Below are positions 11,852-24,547 of a stretch of DNA of 64,000 nt, piece by piece. Below the pieces are notes generated by a model. That model did not search any database, was not told where the DNA came from, and worked only from the letters and a program-made list of their open reading frames with translations. The position numbers and the translations under genes are program-made. The stretch's first letter is position 1, and each line of letters opens with the position of its first letter. The DNA is from Rotaria macrura (taxonomy: Eukaryota; Rotifera; Eurotatoria; Philodinida; Philodinidae), in NCBI GenBank assembly GCA_900239685.1, contig OENT01000562.1:34223-98222 (forward strand), written 5' to 3'.

Positions 11852-14800
11852 TTCGAAGCCTGGTGGGAAGGGCAAGCCGCCCCCTCCCCCTCCCACTATT
11901 TCTATGTGTATTAATCTGGGTTGGCACGAAAAACTTTGTTGAAATTGACATTCTGCAAAAGTTCGTGAATGGTGTGACTCCAAAAATAATAGCTTCTTCC
12001 AACAACCAAAACCAGTCGAGAGGTTTTGGACCTTTCTCACTTTTTATACATAACAATACTCAATGTATCATACAGACCAAAAATGACAACACAATACAAT
12101 GAGTTCTAAACAATGGGAAAATAGGTAAAAATCAAAAATAGTCTCTTTACCAATGTTAAAATATTCCGTTTAATTGTTAATGTTTGTTTGCTATGAGAAA
12201 TATTGCTAAAAGAAATTAAATTTCTTATTCGTTTTGTAAAAATGAATTGAGCGAAACAAACAGAGTTAGTTACGCTTATTTAGTATTTACTGAAATGCAC
12301 TTTGTTTTGACAATGCTTATTAATAGGAATATAGATGTGAACTATAAGTTATGAATTTTTATCTCGGTTCGCATTAAATTAGATCAAATAAAACGTGCTT
12401 GGAGACATAAAGCAAATGCAGAGCAGAGAAAGCTTGCGAGAAAAATCAGTACAACTATTGATCATCAATCTATCATAGAAATGAATAAATGTAAAAAAAT
12501 ATATTTTTACTTCATGACTAGTTTGATAAATGAATTATATGTTGATGGGGAAAAAGATTTCCAATCGAAGTTCTTCTGTTTCTTTTTCTTTTTAATGATC
12601 ATCCAAACTAGTCATATTCGGGATATACAATTTCCAATATTTGTTTTGTATGTCATATAGTAAATAACTCAATTATATAATAGTTCTTTTGCTGAAATTT
12701 TGAAATTAGTGAAACAAAACAACAATCGACAAATATAACTTTATATTACCTCTTTTGCCAAAGTAAGTGCTGTATTACTTGACGATGACATGCCAGAACT
12801 AGCAATATTTAAATTCAAATCACCAAATAAATCATCGAGATCATTTCCACTACTGGTCGTTATACGATTGGTAGGTATTGATGTATTTGTATTCGTCAAT
12901 GATGTTTGTGTACCACCCATATTTGAATCGAATCCAAGTATTGATGAAAGTTCTTCATCAAGTAAATTTGGTATAACTGATGGATTACGCTGTTGTGTTT
13001 GTTCGAATGTATTGATTAGTGCCGATGTTGTATTTGGCATTGAACCCAATACGTCAAAATCATCAATTAATGAGCCAACATTATTACTAATAACAACCTG
13101 TTGTTGTTGTTGATTAGTTTGTACAGTGTAATTTCTACTATTATCATCATGCTCACCATGAGTTCCTGGACGATGTGGTAAATTTCGTTTTATTGAAAAT
13201 CGTCCTTCAACAAATGTATTGGGTGGTTTATGATAAACCGATGCTAATGATCCAATATGACAAATAAGTTCATCGAGAAGCGTTGGCTCTAATAAATCTG
13301 TTTCTTCTGATATAAGTGGTTTTTCAGCTAGAACAACTTCTTTTGCTGCTTTTGGATCAGTTGATAAGAGACGCCAATAGATATAACCACGATCACGTAA
13401 ATCAGGATTATCAGTTTCCTGTAGAAATAAAATAGTATCATGTACAATACTTGACACAAGTTTTGATACAAAATAAAAATGATTCTTCGTAATTTTCTTT
13501 CTCTACATCCTTTAAAGCTTTTATCTATGATACTCATTGTTTTTGAGTCCCAAAACTTCTGTCTTAATTGAAAAAGCATCCATGCAATAGCATTATACTC
13601 ATGTTATTAGAGCATGACTGACAACGAACAGAATAAGTGTTCAAGGATAACTATATTACAGCCAAAAACAAACATTGAATCGGCTACATATGAAGCCAAA
13701 ACTTGAATCGAACTTCCAAAGTTATCAGATGGCGTCAATTTTGAGTTTTGTCGACGTAAACAAATATTGAAACAAGACGTACACCTGGGAATCTCAAGAT
13801 GATCGAAAATTCTCAAGGTTAATTGTTTAGTATAAGAATGCACTAGTAAGACTGAGATTGATGCATCCATAGAAAATGACAATCACACACCAGTATACCT
13901 CTACTTTAGGTACCACAACTGGCTTTCGGAGGAAGGAAAACGTTTTTTTAAGAAAATACAGACATTTTTTTTATATTAAGATTGCCGAATATAATTCCTA
14001 GCTTGGGAATACAAATATGCAATGAAAATCTAAGTTCACCGTGAAAAATTTATTAAAATCTTATTTCAGATTTAGATATCTGGATTTACTGTCACTGACC
14101 CTTATGGAATTTCAATATTTTCTCAAGAAAAGCATTTCTTCAGCTGAAATTCAATCACGCAATCTACGGTACTGGTCACCGTTATATCTCTAGTTAAATA
14201 GGTACTTGTTTTTTGTCACCCCTCGTTTGCCACTACAACTGAAAAACATGAAAACATAATCGATCCAAAGATGATATTCCTTAGCTATTATTATAGAACA
14301 CTGACACCGCATAACATTTCATAACAGTCGTACGATATTCTGTTGGGAAAATGGAAAATTTCTCTGATTTGAAATTCTTCAAAATAAATTTCTAAAATAC
14401 TTTTTCTTAGAAATATGATGACGAAACTTAGAATTTTCAACTGGCAGCGTTCATGATGGAAATAGTTTGATCATATCGATTCAATAGTTCTATTTCAGAG
14501 TTAGTTAATCGATTTCATAGCTGAATAGTTCCAACTAATAAACAGTCGATGCAATGAAAATCTTCATACGAAGTACTATACAATAGTTAACAACTCTTGA
14601 ATTGTACGATCATTTTTCAGTTATCCTTACTCGTAGCAAACATACAATTCAACAATGATGGTATACATGAATAAAATCAATTGGACTAGATCGATTTATA
14701 CTGTAAATTCGATCATTTTCTTAGATAAAATTCGATAAATTCAAGTATTACTTGTGTAACCAATGTTAAAACTCTTGTTACTAGTTCTTGTGTTTCCGTT

Positions 14801-17800
14801 GGTTTTTTAAGAAAAAGTTTAACAATAGCAGTTAACAATTGTAATTGTACTTGATTGTTTTCATCTTTAAAACCATCAAGAAAACCTTCAAGTAATTCAT
14901 CAGCATTATCAATACGTTCAGCATATTCACCAACAATCCAAATCATTGACGCACTTAAAAATAATACATATGAATTGATAAAAAAAGAAAAGAAATTTAT
15001 ATTTTCTCTTTTGTTTGTTACCGAGCTTCAGGTTCATCAAGTGAATCAAGATTTTCACATAATGTTGCAATTATACTTTCGTATTTATTTGGATATTTTC
15101 GAAATATATCCTAAACAATTTTTGTTTTCTACTATTATATACATACGTATATGATAATAAAAAGAAAACTATTTTACTTTAATAACGACAATAGCTTCTT
15201 GTACAACATAATTTACTTTCGTTTGAATAAGATCAATTAATGTACTAACACATCGTTCAGCTGCTTGTTCAACTTTAATAGCACATCGACCAATGGCACG
15301 AACAGATTTACGAACGAAATCGACATCAACTTCAGTTGCATATCTATATTGAATAATGGTATTGGTTTATTTTTTGCTCCAATAAATCTATTATTATTCA
15401 AACTTACTCTTTTAATTCAGCTAGTACTTGTGTTATATTCGTTGCATTGGTTAAACGTATCATAATATCAAGTTTTTCAAGTTTAACATAGATTGGATCA
15501 TTATATTTCACGAAGAATACTTTCATTTCATTTTTAAGAATATCCGATCTAAATTTTAAATCAAGATTAAAATTAACGACGCAGGAATAATTCATTAAGA
15601 GTTGTCTCTCTCTCTCTTCTTTTTTGAGACAAAGAAGAAGACAAAAGAATTTCCTTTTTTCTATTAATGCACTCTACAAATAGATTGAACCTTTCTGTTG
15701 AATGAGTTCAATCTGAGCTTCCCTATTGCTTTGCTATTCAATTCTATACGTCACCTATTATCTAACTTGTTTTGAATTTTTCTCAAAAGCTATTCTTCAT
15801 ACCAAGAATGCCATTATCGTCACGTGCTATCCTTCTCCTTTAAATTTTTTTGATTGAGATGAAATCTTCACCATTCATACTTGAAAGTAATCTTCAGTGG
15901 TAGAATCGAGTGTTTTCGTTTCTGAATTTCCTATCTAAAATTATAAGCTACCGGATTTCAGAGCCCTAGTTTGTCCTACCATCTTCGGGAATCGCAATGT
16001 GAACGAGGGCGAGGGATACTCTAAAATGTTTAAGATATTCAAATGAGAATTCAACTCATGGCAAGTCTTTAAAGCAGTTCTGTACGTTGTATCTTGTTTG
16101 AACAGTGTGACTTAAATAAGAAGCGAAAACCTTAAAGTCATCCATAGTGTGTTTTAAGATTTTCATCGAAACCATGAGTGTGCATCATTCATTGATATTC
16201 GTTTTCGAATGAAATTTTTTTTGGAATATTGTTCAAAGTTGACTACGTAATGGAGCAGGTAACACTTCCAGATTTCAATGAACTCGTGGCTGACAGGACT
16301 GTATAGTGTTTTCAAAGTAATCATAAATGAATATCACTACATACTAGACACTCTTCTAATTGTTATAATCTTCGAATATTAATCTGAAACTTAGCCTCTC
16401 TGAAAAACCTGCCATGAGACTTTCAAGATTATCAGCGATAGGCATAAAAACTTATTTCGTAAATAAACAAAATAAGACAATGAAATTCCAATTTAGATTT
16501 TTTGAAAATCATGTTTTATTTTTGCCTCAGAAGTTGAGTAATACTTACTGATAAGAAGATAAACAATCTCTCGGTTCGATCAACTTTTTAAATTGTTCAA
16601 TTCGATTTCAATCTATCGAGCAATTCTTTCTTTTAGGTTTCATACCAAACCAAGTCATTATGCGTTCACGGAAACGAAATTCGAAACTGACAACTCTAAC
16701 TATAAGCATGTAAGAAAAGAACAAGCAGATAGATTTGACTTGCCATACGAAGACAAGTGATAATTTCGATATCAAGGTTCGTAACGATCGAACTCCGAGA
16801 CGTTTTCAACACATTATTTTTCAATTATTTCCAATGTCATTCAAGTCCGCTGATCATACTCGATTCATGTTACAAGAATGATCTTTTTGGATTGAAATCT
16901 CTGGCTTCTAGTACAATATCATGATTGCATAATGCTAAGACAAAAACCTATCTTTTTTTTCTCTAGGATCACTGATAGAACTCTAGTAGTTCAAGAAACT
17001 ATTTCTTAAAATTGAATATCTACAAAACTTTCAAGCGGTAAAAAAAAGATTTTTTTCTCAGATAAAAATTGCAAAAAACCAACCTAACATCAAATAATCA
17101 CGTTGTTGAATAGAAACTGGGAGCTTATCATAAACTCTACAAGAACATAGAAGTTATTCTTAAGAATGAAAGCAAAACATAAATAAGCAGTTTTGTAGAG
17201 AATCAAATTCAATCTCGAATGCTACGTCATTCAATCTTTTTTTCGAAGAAAACAAGAAATGATTCATGAAATTTAAAATACAAAATTACCGTTTCTGAAC
17301 AATCAAGTTGATATTTCTCAAAGCCACATATTGAATTTCAGGTTCAGCTGATAAAAGTGTTACTAATGGTGGTGCTAATTTACGATATAAATTTTGAACG
17401 AATTCACTGTGTTGATCGATTAATTCAAGAAATGTCATTAGAACCTATAGAAACAAAAAAAAAACAAACAAACGAATCATATCATGAATTGAATAAAAAT
17501 ATAAACGAATTACTTTAACCGTTGAAAGAACAACAGCACTATTTGCATGTGCAAGTCTTGGTGTTATACGTTCACATATACTTTGTGCTTCTTTATCATC
17601 CTAAATGATTTGTAGATATCACAAATGAAAATTTCATGAATTTGTCTTGTTTTTTGTTTTGCTTTTAAAATACAAACTTTTGGTGAAAAATTTGCAATAG
17701 CATCGAGTATAAAAACTTGACCCCATTCTGAACATTCGTTAAGTGCTGTTAGAAGTTTATTGACTGTTGGTGGATTTAAATCGAATATTTGTATATTTGG

Positions 17801-19134
17801 TGATTGTTCAGATATTTCACTTAATGCAGCAACAGCATTAGCTACAACCTAATAGAATTAATATAAAATGGCATGATGACCTTTGTTTATTCATTCTGAT
17901 TGCAACACATACCATAGGATTCGAATCGGACAATAAATCTTTTAACATATCAAGAAAACCTTGATCAAATACAAGCTGCTGATTGATATCATAAAGTTTA
18001 GCTACACACACTGCCGCTGTTTTTCGTACATATGGATCTTCATCTTTCAAACATTTACGTAATGGTTCACATAAATGTTCGGTTATTTTATCTACACGTA
18101 TACAACCCATCGTACGAACAGCTAATGCACGAATCAATGGATTGGGATCGTTGCAATCCTTAAGTATAAATAAAAAAAAAAAAGAAAATATGCTTGATTA
18201 ACTATGTCTGTCTTTTCTGTTCTTTCAAGTTCCATTGATTTTTTTTACTTTAGCAAATGTATTAACAGCTAAAATAGCCATCTCGGGTTGTGTTTTAGCA
18301 TAATTCATTAAATAAAGATAGACAAGTTTTTTTAATTCAAGATTATCAATTTGCATACAATTAATAACATCAGGAAATAATTGACTAACATCTTTTCCAA
18401 CTGTCATACTAGCAATAACCTAACGTATGAATATTAACAAAGTAAAATTTCTTATTTCAAATAATCGATAAATAAAATTACTTTTTTTAATGCTTCTTTT
18501 TTACGTTCACGTTTATCACTGTTTAATTCTGCTTTAAGTTCATAAATTTCACCTTAAAGAAAAACAATGAAGTGAGAAAAAAACGAAAAGGTTAGTAGAT
18601 TAAGATTTATATGATGTTCCGATACTTTTTTTAGCGTCTTCAGACATATTCAATAACACTTAACTCGGATGAATAATAGTTGATAAAGATGAATTCAAGA
18701 AAATTTATGATGAAAAAGAACACTAGTGAAAATATGAAAGATTCGTTTCTTTTATTAACATGAAAAACGACTCGTCGATATCATCATCACCATTTTATCT
18801 CATATCGAAAAGAAACATGTATGTCGTCGTTCGGCTCCTTTTTTTCAATATCAGTCCAAGGAAGAAAAAGCAACAAACGTGTGATAATTGACGTGATACT
18901 ATGTCGTTGACTTCAAAAAACGAAAGAATGAAGAGATTAGTCATTGATATTTGCATTAAGAAAAAAGCTACGTTTAGAGTTACGTTGTTCTTTAACTTTC
19001 CTGTACACCTACAGGTGTGACTGTCACTGAGATATCTTCGTTTTCATCATTGAAGATAATTGTTTCTTTTAAAGCACAATGAAATAATTCAATTTACCTT
19101 TTCGTTGTGTTGAAAAATATTTTGAATCCGTCAT
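9577..19134 (-). CDS. AP2B1/AP1B1: AP-1/AP-2 complex subunit beta (beta adaptin)
   Basis: This is the large beta subunit of the clathrin adaptor complexes, acting in cargo selection at the plasma membrane or trans-Golgi. Fourteen exons join with every phase closing: 19134-19098, 18552-18482, 18419-18249, 18158-17913, 17848-17678, 17600-17514, 17444-17290, 15548-15408, 15343-15178, 15110-15022, 14953-14752, 13418-12750, 10335-9730 and 9654-9577. The product is 962 residues; vertebrate AP2B1 is about 940-950. It starts MTDSKYF, and the HEAT-like trunk (to about residue 590) is near-identical to animal beta adaptins ([65 protein letters not shown]). Exon 12 encodes a Gln/Asn/Ser-rich hinge with LLDEE and DDLDDLF, possible clathrin-binding motifs. 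The beta appendage begins near [17 protein letters not shown] (residue 736). AP-1 versus AP-2 cannot be decided; many invertebrates have a single shared gene. Confidence 0.95.
10336..12749 (-). other. Long beta-adaptin intron (2.4 kb) with repeat fragments
   Basis: This intron lies between the hinge and appendage exons. It contains two short GC-rich patches sharing GGCCCA-type motifs (about 10910-11030 and 11720-11815) and a GT microsatellite. No gene was recognised. Confidence 0.7.
11814..11850 (+). repeat. (GT)n microsatellite
   Basis: About 18 uninterrupted GT units inside the adaptin intron. It creates artefactual Cys/Val and Thr/His open frames on the two strands. Confidence 0.97.
13419..14751 (-). 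other. Beta-adaptin intron, 1.3 kb
   Basis: Sits between the last trunk exon and the hinge exon. It is A+T-rich and no nested gene or repeat was recognised. Confidence 0.7.
15549..17289 (-). other. Beta-adaptin intron, 1.7 kb
   Basis: Splits the Arg codon before [16 protein letters not shown] short exon-like stretch at 17094-17136 has plausible splice sites but breaks the frame. Nothing else was recognised. Confidence 0.7.
18626..18647 (-). other. Possible alternative first exon of beta adaptin
   Basis: Inside intron 1 an ATG opens MSEDAKK and ends at a GT in phase 1, the same phase as the conserved first exon. It could therefore splice in frame to exon 2 at 18552 and replace MTDSKYF... with a different N-terminus. 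The donor is weak and no transcript evidence is available, so this is only a candidate. Confidence 0.25.
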
Positions 19135-22100
19135 TATTAAACTGTAATTTTTTATGAAATTTCAAGATCTATAATTCAGAACAAAGCTAAAGAAGAACGT
19201 TCGTACGAATGTATTTCCACTATTTGTCAAGATGATAATGATGGCATCGACTAAATAGACATTTAGCAAATGTATATATGCATACATATGTATAATTATT
19301 GACTTGATTCGATAAATAAAAAAAGAATAAACAACGATTCAAATTCGTCTGCTTATTGGTTTAATATAATAATCAAGTTTTAATACTACTCGAACGAGAA
19401 GAGGTCGCTGGAAGTTGTACACTAGGTACGATTCGAATTGTTATAGAACTAGAATAGAATCTGCATTTTATGAACATCTATTATTAAAATTACATCTAGG
19501 TTTTTTTCTTTCATATAATTTCAAGAGATAAACATTTAAAAAATTCTTATTCAATATTATTTCACATGAGCGAAAAGGTAAAAAGATGCAATAAAAATCA
19601 GAAGAAGAAAGAAATCATATCCCTAATAAAAAACATCCACCGAGTACAAATTCAACATAGGGGTATCTTTTTTATTACATGTGTACCATTAATCTGATTT
19701 AGATGTGTTTCACAACTAAATGTGGATATTATTTTTGGTATTTAGGTTTCTTCTTTCTATGAATGAACGTTTTTGATCGATACATTCTTCTTGCCACATT
19801 CTACAAGTCTGATCTTAAGATGATGATGAATAGTTTCAATTTATTTGTAAATTTAGAAATAGTTCATTTCATTTGATAGAAACAATGACAAAACTTTTCG
19901 TATGATTTATTATTCTAATAATTGTATATTTACGATGAACTGCATTAATCATTTTTTTTTCAAATAAGCAACGCATATTCAACGATATCAATGTCTCGTG
20001 AGATTTAACGTTTTTTTTTTTTATTTTGCCAAAAGCATACCAATAAGTGCATTCATCTTATAGATTTTTCGTTCATTCTATTAAATATTTAAGGTTATTC
20101 TAACCGCTTAGTTAGGTTGTTTTAACATTGACAAATAATTCCAACATAGTAAACATGTTCCTGTTGTTGTTTCTTTAGATTATATGATTCTATTTGTGTC
20201 GTATACTTCATTGCAATATGACAGAGATGTAATTAGGAGATGTGTATTGATTGTTTACAGTTCGGATAAGAAGAGAAGAAAACCAATAAAAATCATATTA
20301 AGTAGTACTTCGAAGCTATATTTTGTATAATTTGATGTTTTTACTTGTCATTATCGATAGAATAGAAAAATAGAAACATGTGCTACTAAGAAAGGTAGGA
20401 CTCAATTATCTAGCTATATAAACTATGCATAGTATCTATGATATTTCTTGTTTTTTGTAAGTTACATTTTACTATAATTAGAAATTGAGAAAAGAAAAAC
20501 AAAGATTCATCAAATTGTTTTAGATACATTCTAAAATTAATCGAATTAAAATTACTAATCTTATTGATTAAAATGTCATATCAGTTTGATACTTGTACAT
20601 ACAGTATTTTATAAGTAGTTTATGATAAATCATAAAAATACAATATTTGATACGAGAATTCGATTGTTAATAAGAGTTATGACTTGTAGATCAGAAATAA
20701 ATATATATCGTTTGATTAATATATTATCTCGTAAACAAAGGATTTATTGGAGAATTTCTACTATTTCGATAGGAAAATTTTATACGTAAGTTAATATATA
20801 TATATATATCATTCGAATGAATAGGTCATGAATATTGTTTCGTTTGTAATAGTCATAAATGCATTTTGATCCATAACTTTGAATGGAATTCTATCTTTCA
20901 ACCAAATTAATATGTCATTAGGTCGTGTTTATCTTCTTGTAAACATAGTGAACTATAGGCATTAGTATAAAATGAGATATTACCATGTGTTGAAATCTCG
21001 TATTATTATATTTCAGTATGTTTAAAAAACCTAAAAGGTTAATATGTATATCAAACGAGAATAGACAGAGTTACATCAGAATAAAAAAGAAAGTCGAGTA
21101 ACATTATTGCCTCAATACATGTAGAATGATTTTTACTCAAGAGCATTGACTAGCTTCAGGAAATGTGCTATGCATAGTTCTGTTATAGAACGAATAATTT
21201 TCAGTAGCGAAGGTTGTTTTCTCTCTTAACGCTTAATTTACAAGAAACGGTGGGAACTTAGATCGAAATCTATTTGTCTAAATATTTACAAAATTCTAGT
21301 CGACAGATGATGAGTTTACGCGTTTGTACCGTTGATAGAAAGCAAGAGAGAAAAAAGATATTTATGGAGATACATCATGACGGCATCGTACGATAACAAG
21401 ATATATAATGAAAGACAAGATTCATCGACAGATAAATAACTGTTCTAATTCTCAAAAATTTCTCAAACATACTATTGCATGACGTTTCCTCATTAGAGTT
21501 AACCAATCCGATAGAAGTTAATCAAAAAATTTATCTCTGTTGTTTCCGCTAGCTTTACGTCAACACCTATTTTCTCTTTGTCAAAAAAAGAAAAAAGAAA
21601 ACTATTATTCTAGATTTGTACTTTGCCTTGTAAGAGACATATGGAGTGAGAGAGAGAGATATGAGTTTCTATGAATTGTCATAAAATAGACACAACTCAA
21701 ACCAATTTTTATTGAAAAGTGTCAATGACAATTATAATCTAGAGAAAGAAAAAGAAAAGTAAATTGTAACTTTTTAACATCAATTCAGTACTTTATGCAT
21801 ATGACAAGTTGACATAGATGCGTAGCTTTACATACTCTATACGACTCGTTCAACCATTCTAATTTAATATATGTTCTGTATGCAAAGATACATTATTTCT
21901 TTTCTACTTAATGAAGAGATGAATTCGACAGTATAATGCATTCAAGTTTTATATTATGCTTATATATATATATCAAGTCAGTTTCTTATTGGTCAATATT
22001 TGTTCATACATGTTTAAATTAACAATCTTCTATTACTATAGGAAATTTTTTCTTTTCTGTTTATGTACAAGAAGTTGTATAGTAGAATTATTCATTAAAT

Positions 22101-24547
22101 TTAGATTCTAACATTTCAGAACAAAAGGTTATCAATATATATATATATATATTCATTACGATGAAGATGTAAGGTTTACTTTCTTCTTCAATGGGTTTCA
22201 CACTTAAAATGATTATTAATGAACATGATGAGAACAGACTATTTTTAGAAACTGACTGACCTATGAGAATATTATTATCATTATTTCAACAATGTGAGAG
22301 AAAACCTTGTGATTATATATTAGTAAGAAACGTTAATATTTTCCTAAGTCTATTCTATTTACTAATCACCTTTTGAAAAAGTCAGACAGATGAATACTCA
22401 TAATGATTGTATTAGTGACGCTCTTGCTTTACGCAAGGCTGCTAGTTTCGACACCTGTTTTGTTTGCCAAAAAAATAGGAAACATCTCTACGCTTTTGTT
22501 TGTTTATTTTATGCCAGATAACGAATGAACAGTAGCAGACAGATAATGAGAATCTATCCAGAAAATCATAGTACGATCGATTGTTCATTCGTTTGTTATA
22601 TAGAACAATAGATGTATTCTTACAAGCAATCCTAATCAATATCATTAGACTCGTTGTTATTGTTAAATCTCTATACTTATGTTTTACGTAATCGAATTAT
22701 ATTTTACTAAATAAATTTCGTAGCCAATCCATTTCTATTCTTTTTACATACACTTATATCTTCTGTAATAGTAATAGTTGTAGTATATGAATGTCAAAAT
22801 GTTGCGAGAATACGGCTGATTATTAAATATAATGTACTTGGATTGGTTTATCTGCTTGTTATACATATTTCTCGTTTTTTTTATCGTTGTTACATTCTCT
22901 TCTATGCTGTTCTCTTCCCTCTTTCTCCATTTAATAGACGCTCTTGGATGGTAAGCATATAGAGTAAAGAAATCAGTCGCATATTTTGCTGCTACTCTTT
23001 CACGCTACGCACGTACATACTACATGAATCTGTCAGCACAACTGCATCGTCCTCAAATTGATTCAATTTATATGTGATAGACACTGTATCTGTACGTATT
23101 TTTTTTTGCTCGATACACAAATTTAGTAAACGAAGAGGAGAAAGGAAGGTAGGTTTTGTCTCTGTCACTGAATATATATATATATATATATAGATATGTA
23201 GATATACATATATGTAAACGTATTCATCTCCATTGGCAATATAACCCTCTGACTTGATTGAAATTGAGTCAAAGTATGTAGGTGTGATGTAAAGATATCG
23301 TGACAAGTTTTAGCGTTATTATCATACAGACACCCATTCATCATAAGTATAATGCCATCTATCTTCATTAGTTAAATAGAAGATAAATACTTCAATAATA
23401 TTATAAAATAAGAGACATGACAATAAATTGATTGCCTAGGTCCTGCCCGATGTCTTTTCATTCTAGGGCATTTTTATTCAAGTATATTTTGAGATTGAGT
23501 GAGAAAAGCGCGCTTAATCTACAGATGATAAAGGTGATGTAATTCTAATAACTAACAACAAGCAATTGAGTTCAATTTTACTTTTAAAGTCAAATTGATA
23601 AGAGATAGAGTAAGATTAAGAGAAAATGTCGTAGTTCGTTTGTGATCATTTATCGTTATTTCTCTCTTTGCTAAAAAAAAAAGGTTACGAAAATTACGTC
23701 TATAGATGACGAGCGTCTCATACATTCTGATGACCTTGTCATGTTATAGTGTAGTTTATAATATTGATATACATCCATAGTGTTAGAGTATTATGATTAT
23801 ATAAATAGAAATATTTCTTAAGAAGATAGGAATGTCACCACATTTACTCTATAAAAATCAAAAGGCAAACTTTATTCTATTCCTTCTATTTGCTCGAAAG
23901 AGAATAAAGGATCAATGGCATCTATTAAAATTACATATTTACTCTTCTTTGTTTTCATAACAACAAAAATATTTTTCATCAACGATGAATTGATGAGCAT
24001 ATCTCGTCGTGTATAGAACAGTGAAGTGCTACTTGTTATGCTTGTCTATTTTTCTTTCTTACGCAATATAAAACAATCATATCAATGAATTTTGATGAGT
24101 TAATTACATGTCGGATATAAGTTTTAGATTTTCTTGTTTCTTTTTTAATAAACATTGATATGCGTCTATTAATTTATTATAATATATCTTTGTTGATATC
24201 GTTGATATTCTTATTGTATAGTTATACATCTGTATAAAATAAGACCGTTTCATGTTTTGCTTTTCGAACAAGGAAAGAAGGGCTTAGAGGTGTTTAATAT
24301 ATATATATATCAATCTTTCGATGAGTATGAGCAAAGAAATTCATCGATTGAATGTATCGTAGTGACAGACTACTTGAAAATCATAAGAGAAAAAAAGAAA
24401 AAGATATGTGAACCACTTTTTTTCCTCTTCTTCGAATATTAAGATGAACACTGATACAAACCGAGTGTTATGTATACATACATATATATATATATATATA
24501 CATACAGTATGAATACTTTTGCTTTTAGTTAAAAGAAATTTTATACA
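19135..24547. other. Intergenic, divergent spacer with TA microsatellites
   Basis: About 5.4 kb between the divergently transcribed beta-adaptin gene and the WAP/antistasin gene. It is strongly A+T-rich, all open frames are short, and no conserved domain was recognised. It should contain the promoters of both neighbours, but no specific element can be assigned. TA runs lie at about 20794-20809, 22135-22152, 23171-23192 and 24482-24500. Confidence 0.7.
23171..23192. repeat. (TA)n microsatellite
   Basis: Eleven TA units, the longest of several TA runs in this spacer. Confidence 0.9.

Noticed and set aside
11696..12102. Open frames on both strands around the GT microsatellite
   Set aside because: They consist largely of Cys/Val or Thr/His runs created by the repeat and lie in an adaptin intron.
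17094..17136. Exon-like stretch with acceptor and donor inside a beta-adaptin intron
   Set aside because: Including it leaves phase 0 where the next exon needs two bases, and adaptins have no residues at this place; skipping it restores the conserved RSDIL junction.
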